64,000 nucleotides of DNA from Enoplolaimus lenunculus (lineage: Eukaryota > Nematoda > Enoplea > Enoplida > Thoracostomopsidae): assembly GCA_030248215.1 (NCBI GenBank), contig JASANG010002360.1:176306-240305 (forward strand), read 5' to 3'. Made by a program: the position numbers and the translations under genes. Of this stretch, positions 49,056 to 59,900 are shown in pieces. The notes under the pieces were generated by a model that was not told the origin of the DNA, did no database searches, and saw only the letters and a program-made list of their open reading frames with translations. Each line of letters starts with the position of its first letter. Within the stretch, counting starts at the first letter, position 1.

Positions 49056-49674
49056 CCAAAGGTATATATGCTGGAGCGCAATGCATAATGATGGAAAAAA
49101 TCTTGCTAGCAATTCTAGCTAACTGGCGGACCCAGGATTTTACGCCAAGAGAGGAATACATTTTGTGTTCCGAAATTCATGTTTGAAAACGCGTTTTTAT
49201 CAATGTTGCACATTTTATGAAGATAAATTGCCCTGAAGGCGCAAGCTTTATCCGCCATTGATCAAGCTGGAATCCAAAAGCGATTTTAATTATTTGTAAG
49301 GTATGTGACCGACTCGAATATGAAGAAGGAGGGGAATAATTACTTTGACTATCATTTGAGAGTTGAGTATATACAAACCCTTACCGCTTTGAGTAATAAA
49401 TCAAATTCTGTAACGAACATAATTTGGTTCAGGAGGCATTTACGCAGTCTAATTAACGGTTATTGACGTTAATCAACAAATTGTATATTAATTTTAGTGT
49501 ATCCATTTATAGAAGAAAATAGACACCTATTGATTCACACTCAAAACGGTGACTCTGGATTGTTCCTACTTCTTTTCTCTTTGGGATAACTTACGCAAAA
49601 TAAATTGTCTTTACATTGAAAATAGTCTGAAATTTAACACAAATTGTATATATCGCACCGTGTGTAACGATTGC

Positions 49675-49868
49675 AACGCGTATACATAGTAATAAATCAC
49701 CACAAGACGTGAGAACCCCTCGGGCTCGAGCGTCAAGCTCCTATAGCTGAGTGGTGATGGTATACGCCTCCCACTCCAGTCACTGGAGTTCGAATCCTAG
49801 CATAAAAGTAGGTGTCAGGGGAAATAGAAAATATTCATGTGAGAAAGGGTTCATGTCTGAAATACCAC
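49675..49868 (+). mobile_element. tRNA-derived SINE, best-preserved copy
   Basis: Head ATCACCACAAGACGTGAGAA, CTCGGGCTCGAGCGTCAAGC, then the RNA polymerase III A box TAGCTGAGTGG (about 49,745) and B box GGAGTTCGAATCC (about 49,786), and the tail AAATATTCATGTGAGAAAGG. The box spacing is that of a tRNA gene. A TA-flanked MITE abuts its 3' end. Confidence 0.75.
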
Positions 49869-49869
49869 A

Positions 49870-50315
49870 TACTGTATTGACCCGAATAAGAGGGGTGTAA
49901 TAAGAGGGGGATCCCCATTTTGCGTCCGAATCAATAGGAGTCCGTATCCCTAATGAGAGTCCATAAGCGGATAGAATCTCTAACCCTAATTAGAGTCCAT
50001 AAATGTCAGTTAACCCTAATTGTAGCGCATAAATGACTTCAGAGCCAAATAATTTGAGTTCGAAACATTAAAGCGTATTTAAATTTTGAAAGTACATTAC
50101 TAAGTATATCTTGTATTGTCGCTCAAGCTGTTGAAACAAGACAAATAAACGTTTAACTGAATGGATAATTGCAGTACCGGATATATATCAGTAACGAAGG
50201 GCGGCGAAGCGTGGGGTAAAAATAAATAACAGTCCGTAACCGAATAACAAGGGGGTACCCTCTGGAGAGGCCAAATAAATATCTGCCCCCCGTTCTTATT
50301 CGGGTCACTACAGTA
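49870..50315 (+). mobile_element. TA-flanked MITE, full-length copy
   Basis: 446 bp from TACTGTATTGACCCGAATAA to TTATTCGGGTCACTACAGTA, colinear with the 42,532 copy. TA at each end. No coding sequence. Confidence 0.85.
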
Positions 50316-51228
50316 TTTATGTCTTGAAAATTTAAGAAAGTAAGAGTCTCAATAAGACAATTTATTTTGTGTGTACGGCATTAATGTATTTCATAAAAAA
50401 ATTACAATTCTGTTTTATGCAAAAATTTCCTGGGTTAAAAATGTGAGGACCCCAGGCGGACCAGCTGCTGCGCTAATCTTTACTACAAACAAATTCATTA
50501 TCAGCGATGTGATCTACAAACCGTTTCCTATAATACATTGGTCTTGCTAAGTTTGCACTTCAGAACTTTCGTCTATGTTTTGTTAGTTTTAAGACTTTTT
50601 GATAAAATGTATATCTTCTTTTCCAGTTTACAACCAAAAACGCCAAAACTGTTTACTGCAATTAGTGATCGGCATCGGATATTTTTTCATATCCAGATAT
50701 CCGAAATTAGATTTTCTATTTCGGATATCCAAAAACGGATTTTGCTTTTTTGGGTTGCCAAACCTCAATTTTCGTTTCTTAAGCATCTGTTTTAACTTCT
50801 TGCTCTAAGAAAAACACCCTGAACCATAAGGTGATTGTTATGCCTTATGAGCGTAAGACATACCGTTCGAAAAATAGTTTTTTTGTCATGCAACTACTTC
50901 AATAGCCCTGGGTACGCGGTTTAAAACACTGCTCAGACTAATACTTGCGTAGGCCATCTGAAATTGAGTTGATTTGGTTTGTTTCCGTCTGATTTAAGCC
51001 ACTACAACAGTCACCCCTCCCTCGGACTATATGACATTAGTCGTTATGCGTTCCAAGAAGAAAGAACCACATTGAAATACACTTTACGCTAAATCGTACA
51101 AACAGCAGCTCATGTTACTTTTAGTTGTGTCAATTTCAGTTAGGGGCGGACTGGTAAATGTTTTGAAACGCAATTTTTCACCGAAAAATTTTCTGAGGGG
51201 AAAATCATAGGGACACGGTAGTGTCACT
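50316..51228. other. Intergenic region with GGATATCC-type words
   Basis: No gene. About 50,660-50,760 carries GGCATCGGATAT, CATATCCAGATATCC and TTCGGATATCC words, akin to the ATCGGCATCGG repeats at 19,230-19,300 and 52,990-53,070. The 50,318-50,375 stretch resembles the AAGACA repeat. Confidence 0.35.
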
Positions 51229-51831
51229 ATTATATGTTTCTTCCAAAAGTGTTCACGTCTCTCTTATGTTTCTATCAAAAGTCTATTATTTCTACTATTA
51301 TATATACAAACGTATGTCATTCAAGATCATGGTAACTGGTGTTCATTCGCTATATTTAAAGAAAATTTGTCGAAGTATTAAACGTAAACGTTTTCATAAG
51401 ATCGGAACCGCAAAATTTCGCATTGGTATTTGGATTAAAATCTTGTCGCAAGGTGTTCTACAGAGTCGTATATTGTAACAATCCAATTTCTTATGCGCTA
51501 CATAAGTTACCTCAACCATATACGTTAAGCTATTTATTTAACGAAAATACTATTGTTTAGTACGTATATATGCGAAACATGTTGAGTGGACAATTACGAA
51601 AAACATTGGCTTATATGATTACAAATTATTAATAACATAGCTAGTTTTGGTGAAGGTACGGTAGATGGACCCCCCTAGAAACTGTAAGATTATGTGATTT
51701 TCCGACGTATTTGAGGCAGCTGATTTCAAATCTGTTATTTATATTCTTGTAGGCCCGCTGGTTAAAAAAATATGCGCTTTCAAAGTTTCAGCCCATTTTG
51801 TAAACAAAAACACCGGTCAAGTGCACCTGTG
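51229..51831. repeat. 603-bp direct repeat, first copy
   Basis: Matches 54,259-54,861 base for base as far as I can read, at a constant offset of 3,030. It contains an 80-residue frame present in both copies that I do not recognise and do not call as a gene. The right part is one arm of the tRNA-like tandem repeat. Confidence 0.9.
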
Positions 51832-52190
51832 GCTGAGTGGTATGATGTTCACATACCACGGCGTTTTTTCAGCTTTTGGGTCGCGGGTTCAAGTCCCACT
51901 GGGGGAACTAAAAATTGAAATTTTATGTGTATTTTATGTGATTTTCCGACGTATTTGAGGCAGCTGATTTCAAATCTGTTATTTATATCCTTGCAGGTCC
52001 GTTGGTTAAAAAAATATGCGCTTTCAAAGTTTCAGCCCATCATATATGTAGTATATACAATGTAAACAAAAACACCGGTCAAGTGCACCTGTGGCTGAGT
52101 GGTATGATGTTCACATACCACGGCGTTTTTTCAGCTTTTGGGTCGCGGGTTCAAGTCGTACTGGGGGAACTAAAAATTGAAATTTTATGT
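51691..52190 (+). repeat. Two tandem 244-bp units, each with a tRNA-like segment
   Basis: Each unit starts TATGTGATTTTCCGACGTAT and holds an A box TGGCTGAGTGG and B box GGGTTCAAGTCC about 60 bp apart, with an extended variable part (51,823-51,911 and 52,087-52,170). The T-arm stem pairs poorly, so these look like tRNA-derived SINE heads and not tRNA genes. Confidence 0.65.
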
Positions 52191-52279
52191 GTATTTTTAC
52201 CAAGGCGCGTTTTTGAAAACGTAGACGTAACATCAAACTGTCGAAAACTGTTTGAGAGCGAAGTCGAACGCTAATTTAA

Positions 52280-53857
52280 TGCTGAATCTTTATAATGCAA
52301 AACCTTTCTCTTGATTCAAGTTGTGGTGGTTCAGGCCGGAGTGGCACCCACTGCATCCGCCAGTGGTATGAGAGACACTTTTTATTTAATTCGTAGTAGG
52401 TGCCTAGATTTTACATTCGCGTGGGTTTTTTTTCTAAACCTAGATTTACATTTAAGCTCAAAGTTTACGCGTAAAGTACAGATATCAGTTTTGATTTACT
52501 GCTCGATGTATTATTGGTAGCACCAAGTTGAGCACTGAAATGTCCAAAACTCGGTTTAGAATATTTGAAGAAATTTTGACGAACAAAATTAACACCATTA
52601 ATTTAATAAGGTTCCCAAAGCAAGCAATCTCTTTCAAAAACTTGACGCTCGAACACAGCGGGCTCTCATTATAGTATGAACCGGCCTAGATTTTCCAGGC
52701 CCACGCCCGCCCGCCTTAGTTTTTCGTTTTCGAAAAGAAAACAAGAATAAGTTACAAAGCAAACCTTATAGTTGCGGATTCGCAGTTTTGACTGGGGATG
52801 GAATTGCATTATTAGAATTTCTTGCACAATTAAGAGGAAACGAACAAAAGTGTGTTTAAAGCAATTTTCCACGTCCGCATGTTGATGCAAATGCGTATTC
52901 AGCATCTTTCACAAAATATTTGTTGCAGCCATAATTTTAAATGCTGCGCATTCCAATTATATATTTAACGCAATTCATGTGTGCAATACAAAATTGAAAG
53001 TATCGGAATCAGTATTCTTCCAAAATACCGATTACAATACCGATACCGATGTATTGGTTCTACACTAGTATGCAGCATAAAATCAGTTTTCACTAGAGCA
53101 AGTACTTATCAATTGTATTGATTTTCTATTTGAATTCAAACAATTTATATGAATTAAAATATATTAGCATTATAAATTGAGCGAGTTACCTAATAAATAA
53201 AAATGAAATTAGGAAAGCGCGACTTTTGTGATTGTGAAAATGTAGTTTTTAATTTTCATGGAAATATAGCTTAACAGTTCTAAAACTATTATAACGTGAG
53301 TATATATGACTTTAAATTTGACTTTTTCGCACTTAAGGTAAATTTACATCAAATTTCTTCCTAAAGCTTAGAAACTAGAATGAAAAGTGCCCCGATGTGG
53401 CCATAGAAAACGATATGTTTCGGTAGTAAGATTTTTAGTTCAATACCGCTAGTATTACAATTTCCATGCATGCGTATAAAGTTTAAAAACTAGATTAATT
53501 TGATGCCAATCAGCGTCCTCCCGAAACACGACACAACAATACTATAGAATTAATAAAAGTTAAATCATTGAGTTTGATTGACTGCGTAACGGAAACATAT
53601 CCGCAACTTTTTCGGAGAAAAGTCACAATAGATAGTAAAGTGTCCCGACGAGGCTATAGAAAACGATAAGCATCAAGTTTTGGAGCTGTATAAATTTTGT
53701 ACCGTACAGTGCCCTCTCCATACTTGGCTAAACGGTACCCAGATTTTAAACTTTTAAAACATTAAAATATTTGAGTGAGTATATACGTAGCGAAACAATA
53801 TTTGCAACTTTGCTGACGAGATCTGCGTTGTATTCCAATGACGGCCAATGTAAAGAT
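52280..53857. other. Intergenic region with decayed repeats
   Basis: No gene. 52,990-53,070 has ATACCGATACCGATG words. A block with TGTCCCGACGAGGCTATAGA and AAACGATA at about 53,640 resembles one at about 53,390 (CCCCGATGTGGCCATAGAAA), suggesting an old duplication of about 250 bp. Confidence 0.35.
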
Positions 53858-54020
53858 CAGGGGCGGAACGTTTTTCTGCGGGACTAAAATGGAATAAGCT
53901 TAAGGTTTAGATTAATTTTTTGCTTGGCTTAGGCTTAGGATTATGCTCATTCTTACGCTTAGGTTTAGGCATAGGATTAGGAATATGCTTATAATACTGA
54001 TCCGCTCCTGTGCTTTACAT
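53858..54020. mobile_element. MITE with TTAGGC-like hexamers
   Basis: Starts CAGGGGCGGAACGTTTTTCT and ends CTGATCCGCTCCTGTGCTTT, with GCTTGGCTTAGGCTTAGG inside. Same order of words as the 47,125 copy. Confidence 0.6.
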
Positions 54021-54258
54021 TGAGCCAATTGACGAACAAACACGTTTTTAATATTGGGTCACCAGCATTTTACGCTTAATTTGTACTTATATACTCTTTT
54101 TAAAACCCAAAATTTTCTGCATATATTCGAAACTTCAGTGTACTAAGTGCAAGAAACTAATGTCACGAGTGTGTACTCAAATTATTTACATCAACCATAA
54201 TTCGTCATTTATATTCTAGTATTTATTTCTTGTTTTAATATTTCGAAACAGTGGATCA

Positions 54259-54861
54259 ATTATATGTTTCTTCCAAAAGTGTTCACGTCTCTCTTATGTT
54301 TCTATCAAAAGTCTATTATTTCTACTATTATATATACAAACGTATGTCATTCAAGATCATGGTAACTGGTGTTCATTCGCTATATTTAAAGAAAATTTGT
54401 CGAAGTATTAAACGTAAACGTTTTCATAAGATCGGAACCGCAAAATTTCGCATTGGTATTTGGATTAAAATCTTGTCGCAAGGTGTTCTACAGAGTCGTA
54501 TATTGTAACAATCCAATTTCTTATGCGCTACATAAGTTACCTCAACCATATACGTTAAGCTATTTATTTAACGAAAATACTATTGTTTAGTACGTATATA
54601 TGCGAAACATGTTGAGTGGACAATTACGAAAAACATTGGCTTATATGATTACAAATTATTAATAACATAGCTAGTTTTGGTGAAGGTACGGTAGATGGAC
54701 CCCCCTAGAAACTGTAAGATTATGTGATTTTCCGACGTATTTGAGGCAGCTGATTTCAAATCTGTTATTTATATTCTTGTAGGCCCGCTGGTTAAAAAAA
54801 TATGCGCTTTCAAAGTTTCAGCCCATTTTGTAAACAAAAACACCGGTCAAGTGCACCTGTG
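54259..54861. repeat. 603-bp direct repeat, second copy, ends at an LTR
   Basis: Same sequence as 51,229-51,831. Its right edge coincides exactly with the start of the inverted LTR at 54,862, whereas the first copy continues into the tRNA-like segment. Confidence 0.9.
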
Positions 54862-55645
54862 TGTTACGATTACAAGGTAACGGCTATTGATTTTTTTATT
54901 TATTAATTATGGCAGTAGAGCCTTTGTGAAATAAACGAAGAAAAAGTAGTGAAGCGCCCATAAGGCAAACAAGTCCATGACAATTAACTATTACACTTAG
55001 TACCCGCCCTGACTTACAATTCAATTTCGGTACACGTTGATCAGACGCAACGAAAACCATAGACGTGATAATTGTAAAACTTTGACAACTTGATGCACTC
55101 AGTAAAACGACCCGCGGTCTATAATAAGCGGAAAATCTTTTCAGAAAAAATAACTAAATGAAACTTTCACGCCCAAACCTGACTAAACACTGCCTTTAAA
55201 AGTTTTAGAATTGTCGTCGAGCATCCCAGAATTGCACAAAAATTCTATCACCAAACCGTTGCTTACCGTTATTGTTCCGAAATAAAAATTGGTCTGTATC
55301 AATGTTTATTTATACAACAAATACGCATGATACTCAGCGCATTATGTGATCAAACATATTTCAAGCAGAAAGTTTTACGAACATTTTCAAAAATACATTT
55401 TTAAATTCGAGCTGGAAAATTTTTCGAACCATTTGAGTTTAGGAAACTATAATACAACACCGTATCTTCACGAAATATTAAATCGCACGCCGGAAAGAGA
55501 ATTAATAATGCACTGGAAATTATGTAATCGTAGACGGAAATACTTAAAAGGTAGGCATACGCTGGAACCTTAAAACAAAGAATCGCCAATATTCAACGGG
55601 TTTTAATCCACTTTGAATTATTACCTTGAATTAATATTTATATAT
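54862..55645 (-). repeat. LTR of an env-bearing retroelement, inverted copy
   Basis: 784 bp that is the exact reverse complement of 55,681-56,464 wherever compared, with the end TGTTACGATTACAAGG facing left. It forms the left arm of a large palindrome whose 35-bp centre is AT-rich. It looks young. The open frame inside is shared by both arms and is not called as a gene. Confidence 0.75.
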
Positions 55646-55680
55646 AAATATGTATATAAAAAATGTATATACACATATAT

Positions 55681-56464
55681 ATATATAAATATTAATTCAA
55701 GGTAATAATTCAAAGTGGATTAAAACCCGTTGAATATTGGCGATTCTTTGTTTTAAGGTTCCAGCGTATGCCTACCTTTTAAGTATTTCCGTCTACGATT
55801 ACATAATTTCCAGTGCATTATTAATTCTCTTTCCGGCGTGCGATTTAATATTTCGTGAAGATACGGTGTTGTATTATAGTTTCCTAAACTCAAATGGTTC
55901 GAAAAATTTTCCAGCTCGAATTTAAAAATGTATTTTTGAAAATGTTCGTAAAACTTTCTGCTTGAAATATGTTTGATCACATAATGCGCTGAGTATCATG
56001 CGTATTTGTTGTATAAATAAACATTGATACAGACCAATTTTTATTTCGGAACAATAACGGTAAGCAACGGTTTGGTGATAGAATTTTTGTGCAATTCTGG
56101 GATGCTCGACGACAATTCTAAAACTTTTAAAGGCAGTGTTTAGTCAGGTTTGGGCGTGAAAGTTTCATTTAGTTATTTTTTCTGAAAAGATTTTCCGCTT
56201 ATTATAGACCGCGGGTCGTTTTACTGAGTGCATCAAGTTGTCAAAGTTTTACAATTATCACGTCTATGGTTTTCGTTGCGTCTGATCAACGTGTACCGAA
56301 ATTGAATTGTAAGTCAGGGCGGGTACTAAGTGTAATAGTTAATTGTCATGGACTTGTTTGCCTTATGGGCGCTTCACTACTTTTTCTTCGTTTATTTCAC
56401 AAAGGCTCTACTGCCATAATTAATAAATAAAAAAATCAATAGCCGTTACCTTGTAATCGTAACA
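55681..56464 (+). repeat. LTR of an env-bearing retroelement, plus copy
   Basis: Ends CTTGTAATCGTAACA at 56,464, two bases before a primer-binding site, which identifies it as the 5' LTR of the plus-strand element. Its start is uncertain, within the AT-rich centre (55,646-55,680). No matching 3' LTR lies in the window. Confidence 0.75.
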
Positions 56465-56466
56465 TT

Positions 56467-56484
56467 TGGAGGTCCCACCGAGAT
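56467..56484 (+). other. Primer-binding site, tRNA-Gln type
   Basis: TGGAGGTCCCACCGAGAT is complementary to the 3' end expected of an animal tRNA-Gln (ATCTCGGTGGGACCTCCA). It starts two bases after the LTR. Such sites prime minus-strand DNA synthesis in LTR retroelements. Confidence 0.8.
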
Positions 56485-56978
56485 TTGAATCAAAAATTTT
56501 AGAAAAATTTGACTTTCAAATTTTCCTTAGCGGTGGTAGCAGGTTTCAAAGTCGGCGTTATTTTAATTTAGTTCGAAATCGGTGATTGGTGTTAAAAACT
56601 CTTGTTGATTTTTATGAAAAGAGCCAGATCGCTAAGTCCAATTCCGGAAGAATCTGCAAATAATTATCTGTCCAATATTAATATCGAAGAGTTAATTCCT
56701 ATATTAGACGTAAGTGTAAGAACACCTAGACAGCATAGATACAGACTTAGAAAAATGGATCAACTTCAACAGGATGTCACACACTTGACACAAAATGTGA
56801 GACAGCTTACTGATGGTATGGCTCATATGAATTCTGCCCTTGCCCAAACTAGGGTAACTGGTACTTCTGATACCGATCGGGAAACACACCCGTCCCAGGG
56901 GGGCTAGGGGGCCCCAAATTTACACAAAGGTATAAAAATTTTTAATAAAATTGCGCGGCAAAACTGATAGATGATGAG

Positions 56979-59900
56979 ATGAAATTGCGGGTATTACCTG
57001 CATATCTTAGAGATATTGCAAAGGATATATACGATGGGCTAGCTACTGAGGATAAACGCAGTTTTAAATCAATTTGCACTGCATTAGAGCGTAAGCTAGC
57101 CTCCCCGGAGTTAGCAGTTTATCATGAAGCTGCCTTACAAGGCCGCGAACAAATGGAAGGCGAATCGTTATATTCTTATTTAAAAGCTATTAAAAGAGCG
57201 TGTCGACGAGCCTATGCAGGCGAGTCAGAGGAAACGATCCGCCGTTTTATTATTGGGAAATTCTTTTCGGGAATTCGCTCTTCTGAAATTAAGGCTCAAG
57301 TATTTAAGGAAATGCCCATACATACATTGCAACAAGCAGATGATATTGCTATGCGTTTAGATATGCAGGCAATAATTTTTCCGAAAACTCAAGGTACCCT
57401 GGGGATACAAAATTATCTGCCACAACCACAAAATATTGTTAGTACAATACCAACCAATACTGGGCAACAAAGACAGACCAATAATAAACGCATGGAGCGT
57501 TCCCTGGAACACTTGATTCGCACACAACAGGGTTTAATAAACTCTGTAAACCGGGTGCAAGATAAGATTGAGATGATGGAGAGAAATCATAACAAAATAC
57601 GGGGAAATACACATTTTAATTACAGACAAACAAACCCGCCTAGTCAACAGGCATATAATAGGCGCATTATTAATAATCCTAGAACTACCACAAATTCGCC
57701 AAGATGTTATACATGTGGCAAGATTGGCCATACTGCCGCAGGATGTCAGATAGCAAGACAAGTACCATTAGATAGCGGTAAAAATTCATACACTTCAGCA
57801 AGAACTGGGTTCAGACCATCTTATAATATTAGACAACAAGCTCAGACGTGGAACCCACGACAAACACAGTATTATTCTAGCTCCGCACCCCAACAAAATG
57901 CACAAACACGCAACATAAGTAATGCTGCGACTTCTGCGGCAGAAGTCGCAGCAGTTATTAGGAAAACATCAGATGAAACTACTTTGCGTAAAATTCAGAA
58001 CGAATTAGAAGAAACTAAGAAGAAATTTGACCAAGTTAGCAAGGAAAAAGAAGTATTACTAAAACAAAAAGCAATGTTAGTCGAAAAAATTTATCCTGAA
58101 GTTGTAACTTGTGTGGGAATGGTAGTAATTGGTGAAACTAAGGAAAAACAGATAGGCCAAACCGTGAAAGAAAATCGGAGTGAATCGTTGATTACAGGAA
58201 GCAATTTGAATGATTGTAATTTAAATTGGTTTCCCAAAAATCAAAATTCAATTACGTCGGAGATCGGAATTCGTGGTTGTAATAATTCTCAAATAATAGA
58301 CGATATTAAAGAAAAGGAATTAAGTGTAGCAAAAATTTCGAAGCAATATTGCTCACAACCAGATATACACAAGATAACTTTTAATATTGCAGTTCCTCAA
58401 GAATCTGTAGCTCCTAAAACTAAATGTTTTCAGTTTTATAATATAAAGGCAAGCAAAGAAAAATATAAATTTTCTGGATATCGTTGGAACAGCCTTATCA
58501 GGGTTTCGAAAGAGGCTTGCAGATCAAAGTTAACCTCGTATAAATCAGATAAATCAGAATATCAGATCGAACATTTTGCACATACAGAGATATTAGACGA
58601 TTATGTTGTTAAAAATTTGTCACCTTCGATAAAGATCAGTGACTGTAACAACATATCAGAATGCTTCTTAATTACGAACAAAGCCTACAGTGAATGTTTC
58701 ATTTGCCCTATAACTTGTTGTTGCGAAATAATTGATATTGAATTATATAAATTACAGGCAGATCCATTTTATTTGACAGACCGATCAACTCAAACCAGTG
58801 AAGTGGTCAGGTGTGACGTTCAAATCGCATTTTCACCGTCACAACACTTACATCTCATGGAACAACCGCAATGTGAGTATATAAACATTACACCTAAGAA
58901 ACGGACTTACATCAAAATCAGATTCTATCACGGGGAAAATTTTAAAATTAAGAAATTACAAACAACAGGTATAGGCCCACCAATGTATACTAATACTGAC
59001 ATATTACGATTAAGTCTCACCGACCTTACTATATTAGGGCCAGAGTTGGTGCTGGATAATTTGGTCAAGCGAGCCAAAGTTCCAGAACCATATTCAAGTA
59101 GTTATAATCATGGGATCGGTTTTATAGATAAACTGAATATGTATGGATTGTCATATAATGATTATGTTGATACAAAAAGGAAGTTGTCAAAGGAATTATG
59201 TTTTATTCAAAAAACATTTTTTGACGAATTCCGGACGTCCCCTAGGAGACCTTCAATTAAATATGATTTAACAACTACTACTCCTAAAAATTTAGAAGGT
59301 ACGCCATTAGTTAAGCCACAAAAACCTATAACCAAATTTATAACACCATGGCTCAGCGTAATATGTTTACTTACCATAATAAATGCAGTAAATGCCACGA
59401 TGGCTGGAGATTTAAAGAAATTTCACTCCCAAATTTTTCCCGGGGTAGGAATGGGCATAGTACCTAGCGGTATACTCCTTACGTCAGAACGTTCAGAGTA
59501 TGTCCCGATCATGTTGCATATGCAGCATAGCTTTTACAACTTGAGTGAACCTCCCAGGCTCATTAATCATTCAGACTGTCCTGGTCGCTTTAATTTCATC
59601 GAATTTACTCACCGATATTTGCAAAAATTTGATTTGGAATTTTCCCAAACCTTTGACCCCAGATTTTACCAAGAATTATTGAGAGGCGTTTGTCATGATA
59701 ATCAAAATATTTGCACGTTTCCAAAAGCAGAACGAAGCAAACGTTTTTTGCCCCTTTTGTTGACAGGATTAATGTCACTGGCAGGCACGGGCATGGGAAT
59801 TGCAAATAGCCTCCAGCTTTCTTATCTTCAGCCAAAAATTAGTGCATTAACACAAGCGGTACCAATACTTGAACATAAAATTGGAATACAAGCACGAGCC

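Noticed and set aside
51221-51478. Duplicated 85-residue frame (also at 54,251)
   Set aside because: Found twice only because the DNA is duplicated; no family, start context or codon pattern supports a gene.
51823-51911. tRNA gene
   Set aside because: A and B boxes are present, but the T-arm and acceptor stems do not pair convincingly; better read as a SINE head.
55346-55980. Mirror-image frames inside the LTR palindrome
   Set aside because: They lie within inverted LTR arms and appear on both strands by symmetry; no protein family is recognised.
54862-56464. DIRS-type inverted terminal repeats
   Set aside because: A standard tRNA primer-binding site follows the LTR directly, and no tyrosine recombinase is visible.
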